Positions 12,249 through 23,722 of a stretch of DNA of 64,000 nucleotides are shown here, in pieces. The DNA lies in contig JAMYHX010000003.1 in assembly GCA_025529335.1 (NCBI GenBank), forward strand, positions 248,001 through 312,000. Reading direction: 5' to 3'. The notes beneath the pieces were generated by a model that was not told where the DNA came from, did not search any database, and was given only the letters and a program-made list of their open reading frames with translations. Positions within the stretch are counted from its first letter, which is position 1, and the number at the start of each line of letters is the position of its first letter. Origin of the DNA: Rhizopus sp. PT2906. Its lineage: Eukaryota; Mucoromycota; Mucoromycetes; Mucorales; Rhizopodaceae. Position numbers and translations under genes: made by a program.

Positions 12249-12935
12249 TTAATTTCTTCTATACTTAGAAGGTCGATCTCTTCCATTCCAAATTGAAAGA
12301 GAAATAGAGAGCATATTCTTGCAAGCGTTGATATCTCGTTGCCATAATGTCTTGCAGGTGTTGCAAACCAGGATACTACAGCCTTTCAATCCAGACATTC
12401 TTGCAAGAGGATCGTTGTTACAAGCATTGCAAACTTTTGAAGTTTTGTATCCATCAATTGTAACAGCGATGAGATCTCCAGCTGCTTCTCTTCTTTTTAC
12501 CGCCCGCCAAAAAACGCCAGTGACACCACACTTGTTTCCCTTCAGCTTCATCGAGCCTTTGCCAAACATTCCCACACCAAAGACAACAAGGGATACCTTC
12601 TTTCTTTTTTTCTATTTGGAACTTTTCGGGCTTTCACTTTTGACTTCTTTAAAACAATAATTAGATAAGACTTGAATATCAAAGCTAAAATTGATTACAA
12701 GCATGTTTACCGTTTCTTCTGCCGCTCTTTGTTTGCCTTGATACATGAAGAAGCGGTCTTTTGCTGTTTTGTAATCACAAAATGCGAATAACGTGCCAGC
12801 ATGGATAAGAATGTGTTCAATATAGAGGAAATAAGCATCACATTCAGCTGTTTTAGCAGAGGGTATATTGTTCTCGATGTCTTTTATTCCCTTTTCAGCC
12901 TTAAGTTTTTCCAGCTTTTTAATTTTGTATTCCAA
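12249..12935 (-). pseudogene. TnpB/Fanzor-like RNA-guided endonuclease relic (zinc ribbon plus RuvC-III)
   Basis: Two minus-strand segments in the same frame (12935-12612 and 12575-12249) are separated by an in-frame TAG at about 12612. The upstream part contains a helix-rich stretch with KQRAAEETVNMLV. The downstream part contains VVFGVGMFGKGS, a basic KRREAAGDL helix, TIDGYKTSKVCNAC, then CSILVCNTCKTLWQRDINACKNM and LSISLSIWNGRDRPSKYRRN. The two CxxC pairs form the TnpB-type zinc ribbon, and the Asp of the W-x-RD-x-NA motif is the RuvC-III catalytic residue of TnpB and eukaryotic Fanzor proteins. The N-terminal half, including RuvC-I, is absent upstream, so the copy is truncated as well as interrupted. 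It lies beside one arm of a ~450-bp inverted repeat. A spliced gene is less likely, because no GT donor removes the stop. Confidence 0.8.
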
Positions 12936-12977
12936 ATCTTTCCTGAATTAAAACTACTTATTGGCCGATTATCACAG

Positions 12978-13440
12978 TATTCATAGCGTTTTTGCGTGTG
13001 TATAAGAAAAAAAGAGTTTTTGCTATTTATAAAATATCATTCTTTCATCATAGAGGACTTCTTAGAGTTCTTCTTTTAGACGGCACTTGGACCAACTGTT
13101 GATCTGAGGGCTGAAACCTAGGCACAAGCAGGAGAGTATTTATTCCGAATAATCTTATTTTAAACGTTTAATGCAGTAAGCGGTAATTTCTACCCCTGTT
13201 CTATTGTTATGTCATTGTGAAGCTTCATCTTATCTTATTGTATTCATTGGTCCTCTACTTGTCTCAATGCAGCTTTACTGTCAACATTGGATCAAGATGT
13301 GTTAATGCAAAGACTATAAAGCTTATTTACCATTTATAAGTCAGTATTTATTCCTTATGATGTTATTCTTCATCAGATCTGAAGTAACCCTTGTCTGCAT
13401 GAATGATGCTGTTCAAGCTTTATTGTATATTTTATAATGT
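12978..13440. repeat. ~450-bp dispersed inverted repeat, arm A
   Basis: This segment is the near-identical reverse complement of 27500-27960. Matching landmarks include the stretch around 13078-13130 (GACGGCACTTGGACCAAC) and 13255-13300 (GTCTCAATGCAGCTTTACTG). A few single-base differences and small indels are visible. It contains no meaningful open frame. Arm A lies just 5' of the TnpB/Fanzor-like relic on that gene's strand; arm B lies 5' of the decayed KGG gene. No terminal inverted repeats or target-site duplications were evident at the edges by eye. Confidence 0.85.
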
Positions 13441-13895
13441 CTTATTTTGTAACACTAGACAAACCACACCTACACTCAACAGTATGTATAGCACTAAAGT
13501 ATAAGAAGAGTATGTGTCGATGAATCTGTAATAATCTTTTTATTATGTTGAGAGTTCATCATTAAAAATAGTTTCATTTTATAAGAAAACAGGATTACTG
13601 CATGGATTTATCACAGCCAATGAGAATTGGGCATAACGCATCTATAAGAATAAATAATTTTGTGGTCAGTCTTTTCTTTTGCTTTTCTTTCTTCAAAGAA
13701 TGTAGTATTGAAAATTATGCAAAGAGTAAAACCCCAAAAAACAATTATTTTAGCGTGTATTTCCGCGTGTGCGTAGTGTTTCCCTATTTTAATTCGCCCA
13801 AAAATTATTTCCGACCGTCTCAATTTGGGTAGATGACCCTGTCAAAAAGCACCCCTCTCTGTTTTATTTCTCTTATTATTGATCTCTAGATCATC
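13441..13895. other. Intergenic region upstream of cytochrome b5 reductase
   Basis: No gene is supported here. A ~20-bp stretch at 13576-13597 (TTATAAGAAAACAGGATTAC) again matches the arm B side just before the KGG gene, so the homology resumes after a ~130-bp unrelated insert. The right part carries the promoter of the reductase gene. Confidence 0.4.
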
Positions 13896-14906
13896 ATGTT
13901 CAAACCTCTCTACCGTAGCTTCATTTCTACTTGTCAACATAGATCTTTTACTACATCAACATTTAACAATAAAAAGAGGCAGTCCTTGCCAGTAGCAACA
14001 ACAACGGCAGCTATTCTGGCCACAGCGTGTCTTGGATACTACGGTTGGCAGTACTTTGAGAATAAGGGCCCAAAAGCACTGAACCCTGATAGATATATAC
14101 CATTCGACCTTGTACAAAAGCAAAAGATATCACCCGACTCTTATCGTCTGCGTGTGTCAATCAAGCAAGAGGAGAATAGATCATACCCAATTCCTTCCTG
14201 CCTTTATATAAAAGATGATACTATTCAAGTCATGCGTCCCTACACCCCCATCAATGCAAATCCTTATAAGGATGGATATATAGATTTTATTGTCAAGAGA
14301 TATGAAAATGGATCTGTTTCACGCACGATCTCTGGCTTCGAACCACAGGCTGATCAAATTCATATTAGAGGACCTATGACCGAAGAGTACGAGTATAGAG
14401 AAAACTCGCTAGACGAGATTGGCATGGTAAATTGAGAGGAAGTGTTGCCAGGAGTCATATATATTCAACGCATTCTATTACTGTAGATCGCTGGAGGTAC
14501 TGGTATATCTCCCATGTACCAAATCATACGTCACATTTTAGAAAATCCTAACGATAAGAACACGCGTATCTGGCTTATATACGGGAATAAGACTATGAAC
14601 GATATATTGCTGAAATCAGAATTAGACGAATTACAAAAAAAATATAGTGATAGACTGAATGTCAAGTATGTGCTTGAGCATCCACCCGATGACAACTGGA
14701 AGGATGTTGGATATGTTACAAAGGAAATGATCAAGAGTATGATGTCCCAGGATGAAAACATACGTCGAAAAGTGTTTGTATGTGGCCCTGATCCTATGCT
14801 CAGATGGGTCTCTGGGGAAAGAGCAATAGATTATTCACAAGGCCAACTCTCTGGGTTATTATCACAACTGGGCTTATCGTCAAAAGAAGTTTGGAAGTTT
14901 CAATAA
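13896..14906 (+). CDS. MCR1: Mitochondrial-type NADH-cytochrome b5 reductase
   Basis: FAD enzyme passing electrons from NADH to cytochrome b5 or related acceptors. Exons 13896-14426 and 14487-14906 give 316 residues. The N-terminus looks like a mitochondrial presequence (MFKPLYRSFISTCQHRSF) followed by a single membrane segment (AAILATACLGYYGWQYF), as in fungal Mcr1 of the mitochondrial outer membrane and intermembrane space. The FAD motif RPYTPIN, the NADH-binding AGGTGISPMYQ (starting at the exon 2 boundary) and CGPDPMLRWVSGE are present. The intron lies between the two dinucleotide-binding lobes. The C-terminus (LSSKEVWKFQ) matches the usual end with a terminal aromatic residue. Confidence 0.94.
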
Positions 14907-15744
14907 ACATATTCTGCATAATACACAGCTTGTATCCTATATAAGCAATGTCCTTTGTCGATCCTGCTCTTTTTTCATGTTATTTATTTAATCTTTTTTT
15001 AAGTTTGCCTGGACTTTTTGTTCGAGCTCATTGATCTATTTTTCTTTGATATATGCTTTTGAGTCAAAACTGTTATGCCGTGCAATATGATTCCATATTG
15101 TAAGTTTTTGTTGGATTAATATAAAGAAAGTGCTGTAGAGCAACGCATTGCCATAGTAAGCACGGCTTCTCTTTTACGTAGATTATTATAGGTAAAGGTA
15201 TCTGAATATGAATGTAGATGGTAATTCTACACGTATTCGAAATATGGATATTTATGACATAAAAAAAGCTTTAATAATCACTGTCAGATGAGCTTTTTAA
15301 ATGCTCATCACCAAAGCCTTTTGAATAGCTGCTGAAGCTTAATCGAAATACTCTTGGAGCGATTATTGTTGGTTTGTTTATTTTAAAGAAGAAAGGGATA
15401 AAAAAGAAGTGTGGTTATTGCTGTATTTTAATTATATTTATGTTGTCAGTTTGATCAGCAAAAGAACCAAGATCCTCAAGTGTAAATATGATAAATTTGT
15501 ATTTTACATTAAAGGATATTCCATTAGATATCTTTGAGTTAGATGACGCCTGCAGCACTAGCCTATTTTCTGGTGTATTTTCTAGTGTATTTTCTAGTGT
15601 ATGCAGTGTTGACCTATAAACAGATACGAGCAGCAATTGAACTTCAGTCAACTGTGGGTGTGTCTAGCTTTTTCAGCCCAATTTCATAGCCCTTTTTAAG
15701 TTGTTTTCACTTTTTTCTTTCCTCGCTTTCTTATTATTGCGATT
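14907..15744. other. Intergenic region with a short sequence shared with 62.65-62.74 kb
   Basis: No gene is supported. About 80 bases at 15400-15480 (core TGGTTATTGCTGTATTTTAA, with TGTTGTCAG following) resemble 62655-62735, with several mismatches. The stretch also includes three near-copies of an 11-bp unit (TTTTCTGGTGTA/TTTTCTAGTGTA) at about 15568-15602. The last 100 bases are the promoter of the Kex1 gene. Confidence 0.4.
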
Positions 15745-18310
15745 ATGAGAAAGTCGTTACTTGCAGCATTCTTTGCAATTGCAGGAGTCTTTTGTCAAAA
15801 TGGTACTTTAGTACTCGTCAATCTATGCTGATGTCTAACTTGTACTTTATTTGGAATAGCGGATGAGTATAAAATACAGTCTTTACCTGGTATTGATATC
15901 ACCACTCTAAAGTTTTCGCAATACGCTGGGTAAATAAGCAAAGAACAAAAACAACATAGAGTATTCATGTGCCATATTAAAGACATATCGAACTGTCCAA
16001 GAAGAGTAACTCAAACATTTTCTTTTGGATGGTGGAACAAGAAGAAAAGACAGATCCTCAGAAACTTGTATGTAGACCAAATATGCAGCTTATTTACAAC
16101 TTATTAAATGTAAATGATAGATTATATGGCTCAATGGTGGACCTGGGTGTTCAAGGTAAATCTATAGATGAATCTTATGCAGCCAATTCATCTCTCTTTA
16201 TAGTATGGATGGTCTATTTTTGGAAAACGGTCCTTTTAGAGTCAAGAAGGATTTATCACTAAGTATCAATAAAGGTGGATGGCAAAAGTACGCTACCAAC
16301 ATATACGGTAAATGTCACTTTATTCATATGCGTTTCCATGGAACCTGACGCGTCTTGCCTTTTTCAGTGGACCAGCCTGTCGGAACAGGTTACAGTTTTG
16401 CAGACTTGGATAGTTACATGCATAATATGACGCAGATCACTGAAGAGTTTGTCCAGTTTATGGATAAATTATATGATATATTCCCAAAACTTCGTCAGCA
16501 AGACTTGTATATCGCTGGTGAAAGCTTTGCTGGCTCATATATTCCTTATTTTGCAAATCGTATATTAAAATTAAATAGAGAGAGAGATCAACCGTTTAAG
16601 CTGAAAGGAATCGCTATTGGAAATGGTTGGATATCTGCAAAACATCAAGTAAAGATTAAAATAAAGAAATACATCGACTGTGTTCATGTTGTGTATTGAC
16701 TAATCATAAAGTACAGCGCTTATTATGATTTTAGTATACAGCATGGCCTCGTGTCGGACGATCGTATGGATTTAATAGAATCGCATTTCAAAGAATGTCA
16801 ACGAGATATTGCCAAGAAAGAAACTATACATATCTCCTCTTGTGAAAGGGTGCTGACAGACGTGACAGACAGCAATATTCGAGAGTAAGTCGTTCTGAGA
16901 AAGCATGCTGACTAAAAAAATCTCACAAGTGAATGTTAGGAACAAGGATATGAAGAAGGTCTGTCTGAATGTGTACGACATACGAATGAAAGATGAGCCC
17001 TATCCAGAATGCGGACTGAGCTGGCCATATGAGCTAGCGGATGTCACCCGATACCTGAGAGTAAGTGCAACTGTGTCTCAAATGAAAGTATAAACTCATA
17101 TTTTCTCTTTAGCTTGATGAAGTTAAACGAGCTATTCATGCAGAGAAGCAATCACTGGGCTGGAAAGAATGTACATCGCTTGTTTCAATAGAGCTTAATG
17201 GGGATGAGAGTAGCTCATCTTATTATGTAAGTATCTTCCATTTAGAGTTTCTCCATGTTGATCAAGTTCAAACTATAGTTATTACCTGATATTCTGGAAG
17301 AAATTCCTGTGCTGTTATACAAGTAAGTCAATCTAATGAAGAAAGGAGAATAAGAACATAATACGTTCTATTAGTGGGGAGTATGACCTAGTATGTAATA
17401 CATTAGGTATCGAATACTTAATTGGTAACATGACCTGGAATGGGTCAAAGGGATTTAAGGTAACGAAAATAAGAAAACGTGACGAGTGTGCACTGACGTT
17501 GTTGAGTAGAAAGGCACCAAAAAGGAAGAATGGAAGGTGAATGATAAGCTTGCCGGATATGTCACTCGGGATCGTAATTTGACTTATGTGATGATCAAAG
17601 ATGGTAGTCACATGGTCCCATATGATAAACCCACAGAGTGCCTTGATATGATCAATCGCTTTATTCAAGTTGAGCATGGCCAAGCAGATAATAAAGGAAA
17701 GGAGAAGCCATCGGATAAAGAAGAAGAAGAAGAAGAGGACAAGCCATCAGATAAAGATACAAAACAAGAAGACGAGAAGCAAGCAATTGAACAAGAACCA
17801 ACAAATGAACGGTCTAAATACTATAACTGGGGCATAGGGGTATTTGTCGTTGTTCTATTTGTCACTCTTGCTTTATGCTGTTGGTGCTTCGGAAGCAGAC
17901 GACCTTCCCCAACCGCCAAATTCGGTGGAGCTCCCCAACGTGAACGTGAAGGAGTTCGTAAGCAAGGTGTGATAGGCTATTTGAAGAACTTGTTTAGCCG
18001 CAAAACGAACAATCGAAAGATATTACGTTTAGGCGACCAAGACGAAACGAATGAGCTGTAAGTTTTATGAAATGATATGAAAGAAATAATGTCTGAGTGA
18101 AATACATATAGGGACGAATTAGTGGTTGAGACACCCACTCTCTTTGAAGCTGAAGAAAACTTTGAAGAATCGCAACCTGGACCTGAAGGAAACAAACCAT
18201 CAGATCATCATCATTTTACGATTGATGATGAACATGACGATGAAGAAGAAAGTGATTTTGATTTTGCCGACTGGGATGAAGAGTCAACGTTAAGAAAGAA
18301 CAAGAAATAA
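15745..18310 (+). CDS. KEX1: Kex1-type serine carboxypeptidase (Golgi carboxypeptidase D)
   Basis: Trims C-terminal Lys/Arg from secretory proteins after Kex2 cleavage, in the late Golgi. Thirteen predicted exons: 15745-15802, 15860-15929, 15983-16067, 16121-16155, 16204-16307, 16368-16648, 16712-16884, 16940-17060, 17113-17226, 17279-17322, 17375-17459, 17510-18057 and 18112-18310; frames close to give 638 residues. A signal peptide is visible (MRKSLLAAFFAIAGVFC). Family motifs are LNGGPGCSSMDG, the catalytic Ser in AGESFAGSYIP, the catalytic Asp in GEYDLVCNT and the catalytic His in DGSHMVPYD. An acidic Lys/Asp/Glu-rich stalk, one transmembrane helix (GVFVVVLFVTLALCCWC) and a cytosolic acidic tail follow, as in Kex1. 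The catalytic region is cut by many introns, so single open frames show only pieces. It is convergent with the gene at 18363. Confidence 0.93.
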
Positions 18311-18362
18311 CTTGTTTATTTATATACACGCACACTTGTTCATTTAAATACATATATCATCA

Positions 18363-18845
18363 TTAAATGCCAATTGTGGATTTTTTCACCTTTTGTATAA
18401 ATTCTTTGCTAAAAGCTAGCTTGCTTGATTGCATCTGTGCTTTATTTGATGTAGTATCTGTCGACTGTCTCAATCTTTCAGTAATCGGATCTTGTACCGG
18501 TGAAGGAATGAAGGGAGATCCGATGATTATTTCATTTTGAGCGCTTGATGAGAAGGAAAGTAGATCTTCTTCGCTCAATTGAAGATCAAGGTCATCCATG
18601 GGATCGATGATAGAAAGGGGTGATATGGTTGTTGACAATTGGTATCTTTCCTTCATCTTGAGTATACTATCTTCATAACTGAACATATTAGGACTATGAT
18701 AGGCATCAAAAGCCATCTCCTGCCATGGCGTCACTTCAGGTATCTTTTTTGAAGGAGTCATGTAGAGCTTGGGTGTAGGTGAAGCCGATGGAAATATCAC
18801 TGGAGAAGATCGATTGAAGCTCGATGGTTTGATGATGCTTGACAT
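18363..18845 (-). CDS. Unknown small protein
   Basis: Single-exon frame of 160 residues starting MSSIIKPSSFNRSS. A longer in-frame extension to 19016 exists, but the ATG at 18845 follows a C/T-rich leader like those of neighbouring genes, so it is preferred. The protein is Ser/Pro-rich with several SP/TP sites (PSASPTPKLYMTP), an acidic patch (DPMDDLDLQLSEEDLL) and a basic C-terminus. No domain was recognised. Its stop lies 52 bp from the Kex1 stop. Confidence 0.5.
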   Translation of the reverse strand: MSSIIKPSSFNRSSPVIFPSASPTPKLYMTPSKKIPEVTPWQEMAFDAYHSPNMFSYEDSILKMKERYQLSTTISPLSIIDPMDDLDLQLSEEDLLSFSSSAQNEIIIGSPFIPSPVQDPITERLRQSTDTTSNKAQMQSSKLAFSKEFIQKVKKSTIGI

Positions 18846-19753
18846 TTGTTTTTTCTTGCCGTAAAGAATGAAAGAGAAAAAAGAAGAAAAGAAGGGAGCG
18901 ATCGTTTTATAGAATGCACAATGCAAGTGATCATATGAGAACTGGATTGAACGACGGTGGTACCTTTCTTCAAGTAAGAAACGGTACCATCTCATGTCGT
19001 ACACATACCCTCGCATTTGCTTTAGATGTTATTCCGACTTATCAGGGAAACAATGAAAATGCTGAGGATGGACTATTGATGTCTTGACAATGTACAATCA
19101 CATGACCATATCCTCATCAGCTTTTTGCTATTCGTTCGCTCACACGTAAAATTGATTTTAATGGTGCTCCAGTCTAGTATCTCAATGTGATACATGATAA
19201 AATGTAATGATGATATCAAACATCTTTACTATCTTCTGTTTCAATCAATTGTAGGACAAAAGAGAAACTTTATTCCAATATAAACATTGCATCCAAACAA
19301 ACAAACATACAAACAAACAATTGCCATTGTTTGTCACGGAGATCGACTACTTTTGAGTTTAAAGCGTGTTACAAGAGCCTAGAATGATCACATATGTATA
19401 TATTAGTTTATATTTCCGTATCCTAAAGTCTCACAATAAGGCAAGCATATAGACACACATACACACACATATACACACACACATGATGAAACCAGATTCA
19501 ATAGACGTATAAACTAGTTTGATATATAAATAAATTAGAAGGTGTTACACTTTATGTATACATATTTAAAACGCGTTTCAGAAAATACATCTTTTTATTG
19601 CTACAGAATTATGTTCATCCAGATTTGATATTACTTTTACTTTTGTACATTAGCCGAGGTTATATATCGCACTTTGTAGACATGTTTCCTTTAAATGACG
19701 TAAATGCAAGCTTAAAAAGTTTATTTTTGAAGGGGGGTGTTGGCAGTTAGGGA
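18846..19753. other. Intergenic region with a CA/TA microsatellite
   Basis: About 900 bp without a supported gene. A CA-rich simple repeat with TA interruptions is visible at about 19451-19483, and an AAAC-rich run at 19297-19320. A G-rich patch (AAGGGGGGTG) is at 19730-19740, close to the 3' end of the MCFD2-like gene. Confidence 0.4.
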
Positions 19754-20270
19754 TCAAGACTGACTGTGATATATTTGTGACTCAAGATATTCAGACCAAC
19801 TTATGAGACCACTACGAAGAATATAAGAAATAAAGTTTATAAAAGCAAAAAAGAACAACTTACTCTCCATTAAGATCGTCTTCCTCCAAGACATGGTCAA
19901 CCATTTCAGTTATTTCATCAAGCGATAAATATTTTGAGACATCTTCATCATGACCGAAATCTGTAAAAGCTTGTCTTAGTTCGTGACCGTCCAAGAAGCC
20001 GTCACCGTTTTGGTCGTGGATTAAGAATAGATAATAGACCATATCTTCATCCTTTAAATCAGGCAAAGGTTGATCGGTATTATTAGTTAATGCATTCAAA
20101 TGCTCTTGAATGTGTCTATTATTGCGTGTTAATTACATAATCATATCAAATAGTTTGCATTACGCTTTATTATGCTTTTGTTCACCATAATTTGAATGCT
20201 CTTGTTTATTTTTAAAGTCAATACCAAATACGAAAGTTATTGTAAACAACCATAATAACAAGAATTTCAT
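19754..20270 (-). CDS. MCFD2-like secreted EF-hand protein
   Basis: Small calcium-binding protein of the early secretory pathway; the animal relative MCFD2 is the cargo-receptor partner of LMAN1/ERGIC-53. Minus-strand exons are 20270-20164, 20115-19864 and 19811-19754 (138 residues). The N-terminus is a signal peptide (MKFLLLWLFTITFVFG). The first EF-hand loop is DQNGDGFLDGHE; the second loop, EDDLNGDGLISWSE, is assembled only after splicing exon 3, which supports the model. The usual MCFD2 order (signal peptide, linker, two EF hands) and length fit. Whether a fungal ERGIC-53-like lectin is its partner is inference. Confidence 0.85.
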
Positions 20271-21465
20271 CTTGAAAAAGGGAAAAAGAGATACACAGAC
20301 ACAGAGCAAGAGAGAGAAAGTGAGATTGAATCAATTCACTCCCCGATATGAGTTCTATTGCCATGGTAATAAAAGCATTCTATTTCAGCAAACAAGATGA
20401 TATGCATTTTGCTTGTAAAGAGGAAGATATGCAATAAAACAAACATCTTGCCATTATCTTATCTTTAGTCTCATCTTTGTCAATATGAATGTCTTGCATA
20501 TTTATCTCAATCTTAGTATGTTCCGTCTCGTCTTCTCCGATGTGGTAGGTTTTTCCGTAAGTGCACAGAAAAACGTGCCCTGAAAACAGCATTTTTTTTT
20601 AAAGAACATCTTTATTAGTAGCAATAGAAGAACATGCTAACTAGCTTCATTAAACGCTGCTTATATTATCAAGCATTGTGTTTAACCTTTTCTTCTTCAA
20701 GCATATTCCTTATAAACCACTTTTGCTTCTTTATATTTTTGTTGTAGCTTTTTTTACATTTATACATTGCATTGTCAAAACGTGAAAAAGAATATAGCCT
20801 TGTTTCTATTGCCGTGCTTGGGGCATAACGATCTTCTCCTGTGTTTAATGTGTCATTACTCGGTAATAGTGTATAATGCCGTACACTGTCAGGACATAAA
20901 TTGCATAAATTTTAACAGGTGTCAAGATTCTGCTTTTGATTTCTACGCGCGCAGTGTATATATTGCATGACGTAAGGTTTGGTTAACATTATCAAGGATA
21001 TTTAAAAATAACAGTAGTGAACAGGAGGTATGTTCGCTGTTGTTATTGTCTTGTGAAAAGAAGATTTACTACAAGTGACCCTAGTTAGGTTTTGAATCTA
21101 GTGGAGCAATTGAGACTGAGGAGAAACACAGGTGATAACAATAAGATAATAAAAAAAGAAAAAATAAATAAAAACATTATAAAGTTATGCATAATGAAAT
21201 CCTTTGTGTAATTTAGTTATTTTAGACGTTACTTTTCAAGGTTAAATAAAAACAACGTCAAAAGGTCTTTAATACATAAAGGTATCCATCTATTTTCAAG
21301 ATATAAAAGGAAATCATAAAACATTTCTATATATAGATCTCAAAAGTTAATCATATAAGTCACAAATAACAAATGTCGAAATCATATTGAGAGCATCGTA
21401 TAAAAGGGTTTATTGTCACTGTCTATTTTTTTCTTCTTCTTTCCCTCTTTTCCTTTCTTTAAGAT
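20271..21465. other. Intergenic region between the MCFD2-like and RhoGAP genes
   Basis: About 1.2 kb with divergent promoters at either end. A 70-codon minus-strand frame at 20380-20592 (with ATG) contains a charged stretch but no recognisable domain; it is not called as a gene. The last 45 bases before the RhoGAP ATG are C/T-rich. Confidence 0.35.
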
Positions 21466-22822
21466 ATGCACCAGCCAACGTCTAATACTTCTACAAAAAA
21501 GAAGCATATGAAGATATTCAATATGCTATTTACTAAACAAAAACATGGAATAGACGCATACTTTCATGAAGGTAGAGCATAGAGTTATAAATGTATATAT
21601 TATATTGACACACTATAGGAATATTTGGTGTTCCATTATGTGATGCTGCTAAATCTGGCTCATCTCTTTGGGATCTTTGTGTGCCTGATCCAGTCTATCT
21701 ATGCTTTCTTGAGATATGCAAAAGAGGTAAGTCAAATATTATTCTTGTAGACATATATAACAAACAGAGTCAATAGGCCTCGGCACAGAGGGATTGTTTC
21801 GTCTATCGGGTGCAACAGCAGAGGTTGTATCACTTGAAAACAAAATCAATATGTGCACAGCAGAAGAAAGAAAGCTGATTGACTTATCTCACTATGACAT
21901 TCATACACTTACCAGTCTTGTCAAAAAATATTTGCGTGAATTACCTGAACCTGTTATTCCAAATGCATTCCATGAGGAACTACAAGCTATAGGTAGATGT
22001 ATTTATATATATACATATATATTAAATATATATATGTGTATATGTATATATAAACATATAATCAAGTGATTAACATTATATATAAAAAAAGACCTTGAAC
22101 AACCCAATGCTATTCAACAAATCTCTTCTATTCTAATCAAACTACCCTTTTACAACCGACAACTAATACACGCTATTCTGATCATGGCAGGAAGGATTCA
22201 AGATCACGTCAATCGTAACATGATGTGTCCAGAAGCATTAGCTACTGTGTTTGCACCTGTTTGTACCGGATTTGAGCATTCGTTAAGAGACATGAAGATA
22301 TCCACCTCGTCTACGATCTCAAGCAGCAGCACGCATAGCACATTTAGAAGGCATAGAAATAATATTCAAGCATCAGGTATGATTGACCAGCATATAAAGC
22401 GAAATAAACAATGGACAAATATCTGGACAGCAATGATTGAACATCATGAATCATTGATTACCATGTTGGATAAACAACATTATACATTGATGGAACATAG
22501 CAAGTTGGGCAATGCAACTGTATCTGCTTTTAATTATCGTCGTCAGTATCATCATTATCAGAACAGAACCTTACCTTCACCTTATTCAACCAGCCCTTCG
22601 CCTAGTCCACCTCCTGTTCCACCTAAAGATATCATTTATTCTATTCATAAAGATAATGATCCAATAGAAGGTATCCCTGTTGTAAAACCCACTATATATT
22701 CAACAGATGAAACTGCTTCTATCAAGACATCAGCACCTTCACTCTCAAAAAAAAGCTCTTTTTTTCTCTTACCAAAATCAAACACACTAAGAAAGATATT
22801 GTCGACAAGCACGCTTAGATAA
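21466..22822 (+). CDS. RhoGAP domain protein
   Basis: Probable GTPase-activating protein for a Rho/Rac/Cdc42-type GTPase, acting on actin and polarity. Exons 21466-21571, 21619-21727, 21769-21992 and 22092-22822 give 389 residues. The RhoGAP domain begins near IFGVPL and CVPDPVYLCFLE; the arginine finger sits in TEGLFRLSG, formed just after the third exon start. Conserved helices follow (LTSLVKKYLRELPEPVIP, ILIMAGRIQDHVNRNMM, ALATVFAPV). The C-terminal ~170 residues are Ser/Pro-rich with a proline cluster (PSPSPPPVPP) that could bind SH3 domains. Intron 3 is extremely TA-rich (22003-22056). Confidence 0.9.
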
Positions 22823-23016
22823 AATGTTATTTCTCTCTCTTTCTCTTTTATGATATGTATATGAGCTATGTAATGCTTTATTGTTATTTCTTTCCTTTTT
22901 TTTTTTATATATATGTCCTTTGTATATGCTTGTATAGTTTCCATAATGGTTAATAACATGACTCTTAAAAATAAATGCTATAACATATATGCTGATCTTT
23001 TATTATATACACACAT

Positions 23017-23722
23017 TTAGCTACATTTGCCGAAACATGTTGAAAATATGCCATGAAAGGCATGACCTTGCTCTTCTTCTTCTTCTTGCTCTTCTTGTCT
23101 ATGCTGACTGATATAAGAGGGTATTGAATTTTGAGACATGAGAGAACTTTGATAACTATATAAATGCTCATTATGACCGGATGAAACAGTGGGCGAGAAC
23201 AATCTACACTTTTTTTCAAAAGGATCTTCTTCATCACCTGACACACTGCTGTCATCATCATCTATTATATGGGTATCATTCGTATAATCTTCTTCATTTA
23301 ACCAACATGGAGAAGGAACAAATCCACGTTCCCTCAAGAGTTGGTGTGTCCATAACAAATATAATCCTTCATCATCATTGGAACTCACAGTTGTTTGCAT
23401 GCCTTCTATATATAATGATTTAGTTTATACCAGATGATCCTATTTCTATACCTATACGAGAACTAGACCCAATGGAACCATATCCAGGAATAGAAATACT
23501 ATCTATCAATAGAACAAAAAAAATGTTATTATCTTGTCATTTCCTTCCTTTTGCTCTTTTATTTACTATTGGTTTTCTCATTATAAGAAGAAGAAGAAGA
23601 AGGTGTTGGAGGTAAATCTAATGGTTGCTATTATAAATTATGAATAGAATTGAAATATGTACAGAAATAATGACAGTTACTGTATTATGATAATACTTTC
23701 TGGTCGCAATAGCAGAATTCAT
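23017..23722 (-). CDS. Unknown acidic protein
   Basis: Predicted minus-strand exons 23722-23681, 23627-23567, 23502-23452 and 23405-23017 give 180 residues with exact frame closure. The N-terminal three exons are short and Ser/Pro-rich (PLDLPPTPSSSSS). The main exon holds a possible conserved stretch (LYLLWTHQLLRERGFVPSP) followed by an acidic block (DDDDSSVSGDEEDPFEKK) and a Glu-rich run. I recognise no family. Splice sites are canonical, but the model rests on frame logic only. A (GAA)n-like run encodes the Ser tract at about 23586-23600. Confidence 0.55.

Noticed and set aside
12612..12660. Intron that would remove the in-frame stop of the TnpB/Fanzor-like gene
   Set aside because: No suitable GT donor with an AG acceptor keeps the frame; the missing N-terminal half also argues for a relic.
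20380..20592. 70-codon minus-strand frame with ATG
   Set aside because: Short, no recognisable motif, and no supporting neighbours; could be a tiny gene but cannot be supported.
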